DNA of 64,000 nt from Albula goreensis (taxonomy: Eukaryota > Chordata > Actinopteri > Albuliformes > Albulidae). This document shows, piece after piece, positions 23,101 to 34,793 of the stretch; the first letter of the stretch is position 1, and each line of letters starts with the position of its first letter. A program made the translations under genes and the position numbers. The stretch spans positions 29,663,832-29,727,831 of the forward strand of contig CM040746.1 in assembly GCA_022829145.1 (NCBI GenBank), in the 5' to 3' direction. A model generated the notes under the pieces. That model did no database searches. It was given only the letters and a program-made list of their open reading frames with translations, and had not been told where the DNA came from.

Positions 23101-25379
23101 TCCACTTCAGCATTGACAGCTATAGTGTAGTTTTGTCCTGGTCTGAGTTTCTCAATGCAGATAGTTTCTTCGGATGTGTTTCTTGTAGAGTGATCAACCA
23201 CATTCACCGTATAGAATCCATGATTTCCCGCTGGTTTCACCCATGACAGACACACTGATTCATTTGTAACATTTTTAACAGTGAGATTTATGATACTGTC
23301 AGCAACTGGAAAAGAAAAACAAAGAGAGGAATGATTGCAGTACATAACATGACTCTCTCTTCCTTTGGAAAATGGTTTGTTTAAATAGTCAAGACATAGG
23401 TGCCTATCATGGTCTGAGGGACAGTGATAAAATAAATCACAATACAAAATTAAAAGACCAGAAACAACACAGTGTAATATTCTCACAAAAAACATTAAGC
23501 TGTTGAATTCAGTTGTTCAAATGATTATTTTATCTCTAATCTCATCCTCTCTGTAAGGTTATATATCATGTACTCAGAGTACCGGACTGATAAAAGTATA
23601 CAATGGAGGACAATATTAAATGTACAAGCCCATTTCCAAGAGTGTGGTAACATGGACTCTGTCAGCCTTCCCTCCAACATGTGTTGGATAATAATGATGC
23701 TGCCATCTTATTCCACTCTCTCATTGTCCACAAACTCACAGGTGTAGAAAGAGACGTTCTGTGGGTTGAGGTCTCTTTCACACTTCACAGGGAACACCTG
23801 GACTCTGTACTCTGTGCCTGCTGTGAGGTTACCGAAGTCCAAGGTGAGGTTGGTTGTGTTCTTGGTCAGGCTCATGTCTCCTCTCACCTCCACCCTGTAC
23901 AAGTCAATGTCTCCAGGCCCAGCCATCCAGTTAATTGTCATGGTATGCAGGGTCACATTGGAGACACTGGCATCGCCATAGAAACGGTCTGCAGATGGAG
24001 AGGCATAACAAGGAATGTTAGAGAGACATTTGGGAATAATTGGTAGAAAAGGTGCACATGAGTGTTTTCACTTGTTACATCAAGTAAAACCCAAACCATA
24101 ACCATGTACCCTGTAACCTCAGAGCTACTCTTCAGTGATGTATTCATCCACTGTGATATATAAAGGATTCTGATTCCTGTGCTGCATTCTTCCATCATTT
24201 TAAGTTGTGGAAATTGCAGAGTACCAGACTCCCTCCATTTGCAAAGCATACACATACCAGAGCATCTGCTTTATATATTTTGACTGTGAAGTAAAAGGTC
24301 AGAAATATGTTCTCATACATTCTACAGTGTCTTCCCCGTCCTTGTTTTAAAATCGTCTCCTTACCTTCATAGCAGATATAGGGCAACAGTTCCGTGCAGT
24401 TCTTCTCAAACCACAAGCCAGATCTGAGGAGAGACACACAAAGTTTCTCCTTTTCTTCCTCTTCCTCAGTAAAATTACGAAGAATCAGAGGTGTACTCAG
24501 AGAAGGGGTGACCTCCGTTGTGTTATTGGTGATGTTCATACACATATCTTCAACCTGGAGGATACATACATTGCCCTCCAAGTCACTATACTCTGTAATA
24601 TTGATGTCATTCCTGCAGAAATCTCCAAGCTGGAGCTTGCACGCATTGGACTGTTGCACTGGAGGTTTTTCTTCAACTTGTTTAGGCTGGCCTGGATACC
24701 AGTTTTGGAAGGTCAGCGGGTCACCATTGGACCACCAGGACCAGGGCAAGGAACTATTCACATCTTTGCGGAGACCGATCCAGTAATCAGAAGTGAGGTC
24801 TTTGGCAATGAGCTGGATGTTGTCAGAGGTGAGGCTGACAAGTTCCTTGTAACATATCTGACAGTGACTTCGGGCTTCCTCCCAGGTGGACTCATTGCCC
24901 TGGGGGAAGTACTGCCGCTCTGCACTGCAGCAAGCACACACTAGAGGTAATGATAAGAGAAGAACATGTCAGCCAAGCTACCAATTTTTGTATGGCGCTC
25001 TGCTCAAGCCAAGCGGCATGTCAGGTACAAAATAAAATTACGGAAGTTTGCTGCAGTAGATCTTCAGTGTGAACTCCACATTTTATCCAGTTTTAGGTAT
25101 CCATGATCCAACCCATTTGGTTTTATTTTCTGTATAAAATCCTGGGGTCTGTAAAATTTAAAAGGACTGAGGTGTATGGGATCATAGATAAGGAAACTGC
25201 CTCTGTTTGGGCACTCGTTTTGCCTCTGTATTTTTTCTTGTTTGATCTTCAATCTTGTGAAACCTCTTGCATGTCCTGTTTCAAATATGATCTTACTCTC
25301 TGTATTTAAAATATTAAAACATTACATTAGTCTCACCTATAAGAAGAAGGATTCCTGTTTTTCCCATCTTCAGACTCAT
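20120..25379 (-). CDS. Secreted C-type lectin domain protein with five fibronectin type III domains, 697 aa
   Basis: Nine exons on the minus strand: 25337-25379, 24365-24940, 23740-23988, 23054-23305, 22030-22305, 21652-21912, 20862-21131, 20461-20558 and 20120-20188; 2094 nt, all phases agree. Residues 1-22 are a signal peptide (GILLLIVCACCSA); the second ATG (M5, AAGATGG) has a better start context than the first. Residues 23-206, one exon, form a C-type lectin domain with YWIGLRKD, NWYPGQP, LW and PYICY and a glycosylated insert; no clear EPN or WND. Five fibronectin III domains follow, one per exon (about 208-289, 291-373, 375-465, 467-552, 554-642), all phase 1-1, each with the central Trp and the L-x-x-G-x-x-Y/F core, and many N-x-S/T sites. 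The last 55 residues contain two cysteines and a basic helix-like end. No transmembrane helix is visible, so secretion is inferred. The FN3 repeats resemble those of PTPRJ/PTPRH-type receptors, but no phosphatase follows. Confidence 0.85.
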
Positions 25380-25822
25380 ACAGTTAAACCTGCAGACAGA
25401 AAGACACACTAACAGATACTGACAGACATGAAGGTCAGATTAAAACATTCCTTAAAAGCGTAGAGTAATGAACAATTTAAAACATACAAATAACATATTT
25501 GAGGGAAACAACAGATCTATATACTGAAAATAGATAAGGAATACCTGAAGGACTTTTAACAGATAAAATTGTTTTATTTTCAGTCTTCTTACATTTAAAA
25601 TAAAATAAACAATTCCCTTAATTCCCATTATAAATGAAGACATTGGGTATATTAAATTCAGCATTTAATTGCCTTTATTGAGTGGATTTTTAAAGGTCAT
25701 GGTAATAGTGATGTTTTTACTTTATATCTACACAAATAAAATATACACAAAGTCAATCAGTTTGACAAAATGGTTAATACAAACATAGAAATGGCTTATT
25801 TGTTCTGAATGATGATACTCAC

Positions 25823-25880
25823 CTGGCTTCTGTCGTCTGTCCAACTCTCCCTTTCCTCAATTCAACTGTATTTGATATGG
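25823..25880 (-). other. Probable 5' UTR exon of the lectin-FN3 gene
   Basis: A consensus donor (minus strand AAGCCAG|GTGAGT) ends a short block at 25823; the next acceptor CTGCAG|G at 25389/25390 opens the ATG-bearing exon. The transcription start is not determined. Confidence 0.4.
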
Positions 25881-25889
25881 CACCTGGAG

Positions 25890-27278
25890 GTGAATATTTG
25901 CATATTTTAACTACGCAGAGCATATTCCTAGTTTACATGTAGCACAAAGAACAGGAAGAGATAAGGAACAGACAGGAAGGGTAATGACGAGCAAAAACGC
26001 AGAAATATGGAAAATAACACAAACAAAATAACACAAAGATTGAATAAAAGATTGCAAGGATATTAAGGAAGTAACGAATAAACATAAATAAGAAGGAAAT
26101 GGGCTGAACCAGAAATAATTCAGAAAAGTGATGATTTACGAAAATTCAGATGATAGATTGAGGCAATAGCTAAAATATAAAGAATAAAATGATCAAGCCT
26201 GTTCGCTCAACACTTGAAAACCTGTCAAACTGTTGATTTGTTATTGAGCTCACCAAAGCTGAACAGGCCTGAACCCTGGCCTGCAAGTAAGTTTATAACC
26301 ACCAATCACACTGTTATTTGAATAATGTTTCTATTTCAAGCAGGGACAAAGGTACACCAGGCCTGGGTGGTTGACCATTATTACTCTAATCATTTTGGTT
26401 TTCAACATCTGATGACCTTTTAATTAAAGCCAACAGAAGAAAAGATGGGGATCAATGCAATATGGATATCTGTGCATCTACAGCAGGTCCAGTCCATGCA
26501 AATCAAATGCGAAGATCTTGGAATAAGTTAACTGATACTTTGGAGTTTTTTTCAGACAGCTTTTTTGCATCATGCAAAACAACTGACAAACAGCCGGGCA
26601 GGAATGTATGAGCTCTAGTAAAATTTTTGGGCTTCATGCTTCATCCTAGAAGAGACTGATAGATTTTGTCATACATTTTCCCAGACCATTGTTAATGTCA
26701 TCCTCGATTTAATGATACATCACTGGTATGCACAAGCCAGCTTCTGGGTTGATGGAGAACACAAGCATACCAGATGATCACATGATTTAATATCCTCAAT
26801 TGCTATATCCATACCCCTTAAACTGTATTTTAACATTACAATTGCCAGGAATGATTAAGCAATAACCCTTCCATTCTTTTTTTGACTTCAGTGTTAATAC
26901 CAGTTGTGTCCATGCTAGTAACATTTCCATAGATCTTATTCATTTGTGCACTGAATGCCTTCTCCCTTAAAAAAAAATGTTCCTCATAAGAGCATACAAA
27001 TTGAACACTTCCAGCTTCAATGATGTACAACCAGTCTTAGAGATTTTAGTCATTGTGAGGTATAATGATGCAAGAGAACCCAACTATAAGGGTTTAGGTA
27101 AAGGTATGGTTTGGCACAACAATAGATGGCTAAAAATTACATCAGTTCTGAACTTAAATCAGGCCTGTATGACATATGAATACATTATAGTGATAAAATG
27201 TACATAACAAAATGGAGACATGAATGTACAAAATTAGCGTTTACAAAAAACACAAAAATCTTGTGGCAGGTATAGAAC
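25890..27278. other. Intergenic region between lectin-FN3 gene and tp53
   Basis: AT-rich sequence without supported exons. It includes the probable promoter of the lectin-FN3 gene at its left end and the tp53 3' end on the right. Confidence 0.5.
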
Positions 27279-27284
27279 TTTATT
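27279..27284 (-). terminator. tp53: Candidate poly(A) signal of tp53
   Basis: TTTATT on the plus strand (AATAAA on the minus strand), about 740 bases after the tp53 stop codon at 28019. Confidence 0.4.
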
Positions 27285-28018
27285 AGTACAATTTTTGTTG
27301 TTTTTAACTGCACAACAAGAAGGAGAAAGAATGCCTTACCTGTGTGTATGACACGACTGGCATGAGAGAGCGATAGTGTCAGCATGTGTGGTTTAGTGCA
27401 AGAATCGTTTAATTAAAGTAAATATACAACTGGTAAAATAAAGTGCTCGCAATTTGAGCTTTTCGATTCAAACAGAAAGCACAGACAAAGTGAAAGAACA
27501 GACTCCTAAGTCATGTCTTTAATCACAGACTAAAATGTCTAAATTGATCCAAGTTTTAAGCAAGAACAAAACCTACACAATACATCAACAATACAAAAAA
27601 GATCATCATAAACAGTGACCCCAAAAATGTCTTAAGGTAGAAAAATATACAGTAAGCTATTATACAATGACCAGGCTGCCAAGAGTCTCCTCCATATCCT
27701 TTTTGGACAGAGAAAGGCAGTATAGTGTGAAAAATGGTAAATGTGGTTGATTCAGTCTGATTTACTCCAGTTTTCATACAAAGCTATATACATAAAGCAG
27801 TGGCTGGCAATAATCTCTGAAAATTCATAATTTCTCATGGAACACCACGAGAGAAATAGCAGCTGAGTCATCACAGAAGCAAAAGCATTTATATTGGGGT
27901 TACAGAAAATAAGTAAAATTGGAAAATAAAACTGAAATTTACAAAGCAGCCAACAGTTTCAGGCTGCTTTTTAGTATAAATAGGCAGCTTGGTCTTATGG
28001 CAGTGAAGCAGACTGGTC

Positions 28019-31000
28019 TCAGTCTGTGTCACTTTTTCCTCCCTTCATCAGCAGCTTCTTCCCTTTTCTTGGTTCAGTTCGTTCACTCTCCCGCTTGCTT
28101 GCACTCTTGGGGATTCTGCAACAAATCAGGAAGGTGACCCATGAATTGTTGCAGCCTGCAGTACTTTCTACAGAAACAGTGTGGGCGGGGGGTGGGGTGT
28201 GGCTGGAAGGCAAAGTGGGCATGTGAGTGTGAAAGCAAGGAAGGGAAGCGTGCATCCTCCACTGCCTTTATAATAGCTAGCCAGCTCCACACAAAGTAGC
28301 TGTGGCTAACCTGCAGCTCAGCCAGCAGACTGGGGAAAATCGGCAGCAGCTGCCAGAGTCTCAGAGAAGTGCAAGCTTGCCCATGCTCTCCAAAACTTGG
28401 TAAGCAAAGCTATGATAACACAGGCTTACATAATAGGTTTTAAAAACCCATGCACACAAGAATCTGGAATGTAGAACTCACAATTTCTGCTTGTATTTCT
28501 CCACATCTGCAGGTGGCACCAAGTCCCCCAGCTCCAGGCTGTCATTTATTTTCTTTAGCATGTTGTATCGCTCTCTCCCTCGGATCTGAAAGCAATGGAG
28601 AGACAAAGCTGGGTTATAACCCAAACACACACGTATTTTAGCCCCACTAAAAACTGACAGGCTCTTGGATGTTTCACATCAACTGTGTAGGAAAACTGAC
28701 ATCCATAAATGAACTCTACAAATGAAGTCTACCCAAGTAAAGTCCATAAATGTTAGGGCACTTACGGCCATATCATACACAGGCCTCACCTCCAATGTGT
28801 AAATCTCATCCTCTAAGCTGATGCTGGTTTTGGTTTTCTTGCTGGCTTCAGACTGAGGGGCTGTCTGGGATACCTCTTTGAAGCCTGAAGGAGGTCAGAA
28901 TGACAGTTTAATAGTGAGGACATTCACCTGCACATCCAACTGGACACACTTCACATGGACATCATTACACCTCAGTGCTGTACCATTCACAAAACGTGCA
29001 CAATGTGTACAAGAACAATGTTCTTATGAATGTTCTATGGACATTTAGGCATTTGTCATTTTTTTCCTTATCTGAATTTGTTCTTTGGTATTATCCATAG
29101 AATCGCTATGTAACATTCAATATTTTTCACCACCTTAGCTTTTCAAACAATACGCTCAATTTTTTAAATCGTTTTGGTGTCTTTGGTTTGTTTTATTCTG
29201 GCCATTCTTCACTCATTTTCCATCAATGAACTTATTACTGTGTATCTGCCTGTGCATCATAGCCTTCGGGCCAAGCAATACATATTAATTAGCAAAGACA
29301 TTAAGCTCTTTTCACTGCCTCACACAGGGAGTAATGTATATAATTCTTATTTGGTTTAAAAAAATACCAAAACATTTTGTTCCTGTCTAATGGTTTTCCT
29401 CTATGGCTTCTTCACAACTGCACAGCTTTTTACAAGACTTTGGTTTTCTCCCTTTATTGAGAGCAGCCAATGGTTTTCTTTTGCCTCAAGCCAATAATGT
29501 GTCAGTGCATCCTATTTCAGACAAAAGATCCATAAATCATTTTAAAACTGCTGACCTCTTGGTCCTCATACCTCCTCTCATTACCCACATCACAATAACC
29601 CCCCCCACCACACAACTCACAGCCCTTTCCCTCTCTTACTGCGCTTGGTCCCACTGGAGCTCTTGGCAGTGGCCTTCTCCTGCTGTTTCAGGAAATTCTC
29701 CTCCTCGGTCTTCCGGTCTCGGCCAGGGCAGGCGCACACACGCACCTCAAAGCAGCTTCGGCCCAGGAGCTGTCCGCTGGAGAGGAAGAGAAACAGAAAT
29801 ATTTCAAAGTGATACACACACAGGAAAAAAGTGAAACAAAGGCTGAGAAGAGTGGTATATACATGACAGACTGACTCACTCTTTGGTCTCCAGGGTAATT
29901 ATTGTTAATATGGGCCGCCGGCTCATTCCCCCCATGCAGCTGGAATTGCACATGTATTTGTATAACACAGTGGTGCACTCCGAGCCGCGCTGTAGGCAAA
30001 AATATAATTCGGTTAATCAGTGCACACGATGCAGTTCAGGACATAAGAAGAGGGTTGGTAAATAGCAAACCTGGGGAGATTCGTAGGGAACCACAACACT
30101 GTGCCTCTTGGTGTTTTCATCCTCCATGTACTGGGCTCTTGTGCAGCCCTCCACCTGAATCAGGTGACTGGGAGGGGCACTGCCTGGAGGTACAGGGGAA
30201 AAGGAGGAAACAAGCACAATTTCCATTTAGTTGAATTCTGGCCAAAACAGTCTTATAAAACAGACATCCATTCCTCCATCTGCCTTAATGAATCGCCTCT
30301 GAAAGATTTCTCACCTTCATTGTGCTCAGCAGCCTTCTCATGGTGGGGGCAACGGTGCACCACTGAGGCCATGTGTTCTGCCTTCTTATACACACAAGTC
30401 GCCCGTACCACAGCACCAGGTGGAGGGGGACGGTCCACCAATATTTGGACTGGACAGGTTTTATCCAGTTGGCAGAACACTTTGTTAAGATCTGGAGAAA
30501 ACTGCACAGGGAAGAGGGGCTCAAGTAGTGCAATCTTCAAATAAACACAGTCTGCCATTTATAACTGCATAATTATAACCTGTGAACATGTATTAAGGAT
30601 TTTCCCAATTTGATTCTGCCTGAGGTGCATTCAACTGCTGTTAAATCAAACAGTACAACCTCAAATACAAAGTAGCAATTTAAAAAGGAATGAAAACATT
30701 GTTTTGAAGTCATTACACATTGAGAAAAATGGAATAAGAAGCAACTGTACAGCTTTTCATTGAAAGCAAATCTAGTATGTGGAGAACAAAGTAAAGACCT
30801 TGAAGACAGACTGATCTGAACATTTTGTACACACAAATATCCCATCTTACCTTCTGTAACCCACTCAGTTCAGGCTTTTGACAGAACACATCAACTTGAG
30901 TCTTTTATTGATATAAATAGCATCCGGTGGATTCATTAAGGTCCAGCCAGTGGATTCATACAGGACTGTAGGCTTCTTCTAATTTTCATTTCACTCTTCA

Positions 31001-34000
31001 TAAAATGTTTATACCTTTCAGCTAATATAAGATTTTCCAAGAGTTTCTGTAAACACACTGCATGATCAAGATGTTCTCTAAACTTATTGGTTGATATTAC
31101 TTCTAGTTCCACCCCCACCCCATTTACAGAAAACAAGTCATGGCATGCCTTAGACCAGAATGCATGCATCAGCACAGACACAAGGGAAGTATGTGTTGTG
31201 TTACTCTCTATTGCAATACACACACACACACAAAGTCGACTATGAAAGTAACCTACATTAATATGTGATCAATTAATCCTTGACTGACATGACTGCCAAT
31301 TAAACTATTTACACAATGGCAGATGATAAAGAAAAAAAATCCATCCATCCACTTTTAAGGGCAATGGCACTTGAGCCACACATTCTCCTGAAGATCGCAC
31401 ATAGTCGCCAAGTTATTGATATAAAAACATAAATCAGCAACCCATCCCGGGCAAATATGCATGTGCCTAAAATAGCTTGTTTGAACATTAAGTGTTGCAG
31501 TTGAAACTACACTAAAATTTTTATCTGAGAGCAAACAACAGGGTCAGACCAGACACCTGCAGTGGTACGAAAGGCATGTATGCTGGTTTCATAGGTGGTG
31601 TGTGATTAGAGGTGAGGCGGCAGTGTGGAGAGAAGCGTTATTGTCCTTGCGTGAATTGGAGGGATTGTGTGCCTACACCTCTACCCCCCTTAGTCAGCAG
31701 GATGCTTGCTGTTGTGATTCAACTAGTTCAGTCAGAATTTGAAAAAACAGGGGGGAGGGAGAAGGAAAAAAAAAAAAAAACAGGAAAAGAAAGTTAATTA
31801 ATCCTCTTGTGAATAAAAAGGGGAGGTGAGAGGTGCCAAAAAGGTGCACAGCTGCCTACTACTGATCAATGTTGCCCAATTCTGAAAGGTTAATAAAATT
31901 CTGACAGACACTTCTTGTGTTCCTTCGTACAAGGATGAAGCTTAATTGTCTTTAATACATCAAACAAACAAGTTCTAGCTTGGTTTTTGGAAATGTATGT
32001 AGAAAAATATGAAATGTTAAAAAAAAGTTATGGATGCTTTCCAAATATGACATGAAAGTGTACTGTTTACATTGCGAAAACTTGCTCCACAATGGGGCAA
32101 GTTGTAACAAGTCGATCAATCACAATTTTGAAATGGAGGGCACGGATTCTGTAGAGAAAACAGTGGTGCCAAGAAGCAAAGTGAGTATCATTAATAGAGG
32201 TTCTTAATAAATACTTTGTGGTCTGCATGGGAATATTTCATACTCTGTCCTGCAAAGCTTCATGACAGTGCCCTCAACAAATAAAATTTGTTATATATAT
32301 CCTCAAGGTTTCCACATGCACAATTGTTAATGAATCTGGTTCAAGATACGTTAATGGGATTTACACATGCTGTACATCGGTTTTCCAAGTTCTTTCATCA
32401 AATACATGCAAGTGAACTTCAGGTTTTGATGCACAGTCTTCAGGTTACGAACATCTGAATTACGTACAACTCATACTTGCGTACAGACTGTCATAAAACC
32501 TATTATATTAAAAATTCCAAGTTAAATACAATGGCTTCGGCAGTTCATCGGCTGTATTTGGAAGTGTTTCTTAAGTGTTTTACATGCATGGTAAGGTTAA
32601 ATATATACTGTATACCAAGACAAACATTTGACTAACTGATGCTAAATACGAACCATACGTATCTGTTCTGACTTGGGTACAAATTCAACGTAAACACAGA
32701 CTTAGGAACGGATCTCGTTCGTAATCTGGGGACAGGCTGTACAAGCACAAGATTCGGGTTGTGTGGGGCACAGGGCCATCAGAAAATGATTCTACCTCAT
32801 TCATGAGGACACACCAGAGGTAAGAAATCTATAGAGTTTAACATGTTACAAACATCAAATGCCCCTTTAACAAATTCAAATGTTTACACATACAAGATGA
32901 TAAAAAAAAATATAGATCTTAGTTCAAATGAAAAATGACAGTGATGTGGTTGAGCCACAAAATTCTAGTATCAAGCGAAGATTGCGTCAGTGCTGACAGT
33001 CCTTATTTGGGAAGCTTATTTGGCTGTAGAATGACCCTGAAAGGGCAGGATTAGACTGGTGCACAATATTTCTGTCCGTTTCCCCATGCACACTACTGAC
33101 CCCCTCTGGTCAACTAGTCCGTTTGGAAAAGCATTTCTGCTAAGTGCCTAAATGCAATTGTACCTACCTACATACAATCTGCCCACACAAAATACACAAG
33201 ATACTCCTTCATCTCTAAATCTGAGTAAGCCCAACTGGGAAACAAAGCAATTTGAGAGGAGAGCTACACTGATTAGCATTTTGTGTTTACAGTGTTATGA
33301 TGAGTTGCCATTTAATTACCATTTGTTCATTTGGCATAGAAGAAACAAGTGATTTTACCAAGATTATGGCCTCTCTTAGAGCAGCAGCTATTCACAAATT
33401 AAATTCTTCTAAATGCATACCAGACAGAGTTTACGGCTTTAGAATGACAGAAATATAGCCATTTGTGGGGTAACAGGGTAAAATCACATGTTCTTGGTGA
33501 AGCTGTTGGTTCAGCAACTTGTTAGTTAGCATTTTAGAGACTTCGTGTCACTGAATGCACGTACAGGAGAATGAGCCACTCTGGGACATGTTGTTTTGGG
33601 TGTTTGTGTATAGTACAATAACAAAAAACTTGGTGAAAGGCAGGATTGAGAGTGTGTACTGCTTGCAGGCACACATGTGAGAAGGTTGGTGAGGGACTCA
33701 CGGTGCAGGTGACAGACTTGGCAGTGCCGGATTTCTGAAAGCGCAGTTGGAAATGCAGCTCTCCCGGGTAGTCAGTGGTGGAAGGCACAGTTGAAGTCAC
33801 GGGGGACTCGCCATCCAGGGCTGACACAGACGGCTGTGGTGGTGGGGGGGCAAGCATGTCAATAACCCCAACATCAAAATTTTCCAGTAGAGGGGTTTCC
33901 GACAACAACTGCAAGTTAAAGACAATGAATGCATTACTCTTTCATGAATAAGGTTGTTCTACACAAAGTTGTTATAAAGTGAAGGCAATACTGTAGCAGA

Positions 34001-34793
34001 GGTTGTTCATTCAAGTAAAACTTTAGGGAAACACTTAGGTAGGACTGGCCCAAAAGGCCTAATGGTCTAACTGGAAGTTTTTGTGTCTTTGGATAGAGCA
34101 AGTTTTGGTTCCCAAAACTCCCCACAGAATTCCTTTCAGTGTGCAAATGCTAAGTGTAGTCCACTATATTGTTCCAGAGCTTTCTCCAGAATGCTCAAAT
34201 AGAAATTAAAAAGTCACCACAAGGTTTGTTTAATATCTGTAAATAAAATAGCTTCAGTTATCTTTGACAGTCTTCTGAGAGAGCTTTTGGTGAAATTGTG
34301 CGTTACAATTTGCCTTGCCATTACTGCAGGATATGGATTTATTGAGAAAACAGGACCAAAACTATGATGATATTAAGCCTTGCCAGAATAAGGATAGCTG
34401 CATTACTGCGTAATCAGGCCAACTTTCTTTATCCAGGGGATCCCATGGCGCATTCACAGTTGAAAGTTCACCGATGGAGGCTGGAGGAAGCCTATGAAAA
34501 CAACAAAGCAAAGAATGTGCTGTACCAAAAAATGACGACATAAAGGCTTTGCTAAATTCAAATTCATAAACATTGAATTTACAGAACAGAGAGGAAAACC
34601 AAAAAATGTGATCTAAAAATAATGACACTTGTGGCTGTTGGGCAGCTCTGTGCAGACAGTCACCTTTGCCCACGTACTTTAGAAGTAGTGGCCCCTGAAG
34701 TAGGTTCCCTCCCGTGGTAGACACTTACATATTCCACAGCGCCTGGAAGGACTCCTGGCTCAGGGGAAGGGACTCGATCTCCTGATCAGTCAT
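28019..34793 (-). CDS. tp53: Cellular tumour antigen p53, 399 aa
   Basis: Ten coding exons on the minus strand: 34729-34793 (ATG; the exon starts at 34860), 34407-34491, 33702-33908, 30315-30501, 30071-30183, 29880-29989, 29640-29776, 28790-28884, 28482-28585 and 28019-28115; 1200 nt, phases match the human gene. The protein is the stress-activated tetrameric transcription factor. Residues 9-22 ([14 protein letters not shown]) are the MDM2-binding activation motif F-x3-W; a proline-rich part follows; the DNA-binding core spans about 90-285 with zinc ligands C170, H173, C233 and C237, DNA contacts R243 and R268, and CACPGRDRK; the tetramerisation helix region is about 328-360 ([14 protein letters not shown]); the basic tail ends KGGKSDTD. 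Conserved positions altered relative to human include A138 to D132, R174 to H168, R196 to Q191 and N247 to S242. Intron 4 is long (3.2 kb) and carries a candidate p53 site. The exon 3 donor (GTAATG) is weak, so that border is the least certain. Confidence 0.97.
30502..30558 (-). other. tp53: In-frame ATG extension upstream of tp53 exon 5
   Basis: Reading back from exon 5 into intron 4, the frame stays open for 19 codons to an ATG at 30558 ([19 protein letters not shown] then exon 5). A transcript started in intron 4 could use it to make an N-terminally shortened p53. Human M133 and zebrafish M113 are not present at the matching sites here (V and I), so this ATG would be a substitute. Confidence 0.35.
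31217..31232 (+). repeat. (AC)n microsatellite
   Basis: A short CA dinucleotide run within tp53 intron 4. Confidence 0.7.
31590..31760 (+). repeat. Old SINE-like repeat, copy B
   Basis: Resembles 640-1000 (see there). This copy lies in tp53 intron 4 and is followed by an A-rich tail at 31767-31782, consistent with a retroposed element. Confidence 0.4.
32078..32104. promoter_or_regulatory. tp53: Candidate p53 response element in tp53 intron 4
   Basis: Half-site AAACTTGCTC (32078-32087) fits RRRCWWGYYY perfectly; after a 7-base spacer comes GGGCAAGTTG (32095-32104), with one mismatch at its last base. Together 19 of 20 positions match. Its place in intron 4 is where the zebrafish internal promoter for the short p53 isoform resides. 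Confidence 0.45.
32434..32739. mobile_element. Non-autonomous DNA transposon (MITE) with terminal inverted repeats
   Basis: The left end reads CAGTCTTCAGGTTACGAAC and the right end, reverse-complemented, CTGTCCCCAGATTACGAAC; subterminal parts also mirror each other (ACTTACGTACAA-like and TAGGAACGGATCTCGTTCG). Length is about 306 bp, with no transposase. This end sequence is widespread in fish genomes; the family is probably Tc1/mariner- or pogo-derived. Confidence 0.55.
32780..32870 (+). repeat. Dispersed repeat, copy 2 (ATGAGGACA block)
   Basis: Matches 9190-9285, with core ATGAGGACACACCAGAGGTA. It abuts the right end of the inverted-repeat element at 32434-32739. Confidence 0.45.
33060..33175. 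repeat. Fragment of a teleost SINE/MITE-like element
   Basis: GGAAAAGCATTTCTGCTAAG followed by TGCCTAAATG is the reverse-orientation form of the same common fish element as at 10139-10345 (AAGCGTCTGCTAAATG type). Confidence 0.4.

Noticed and set aside
29592..29640. Alternative, later donor for tp53 exon 8 (GGCT|GTGAGT near 29618).
   Set aside because: It ends in the wrong phase for exon 9, whereas CGCA|GTAAGA at 29640 fits.
34362..34406. Open frame continuing past tp53 exon 3 to a stop at 34362.
   Set aside because: It runs through the donor used to reach exon 4; the spliced form restores the proline-rich region expected of p53, so the extension is intron.
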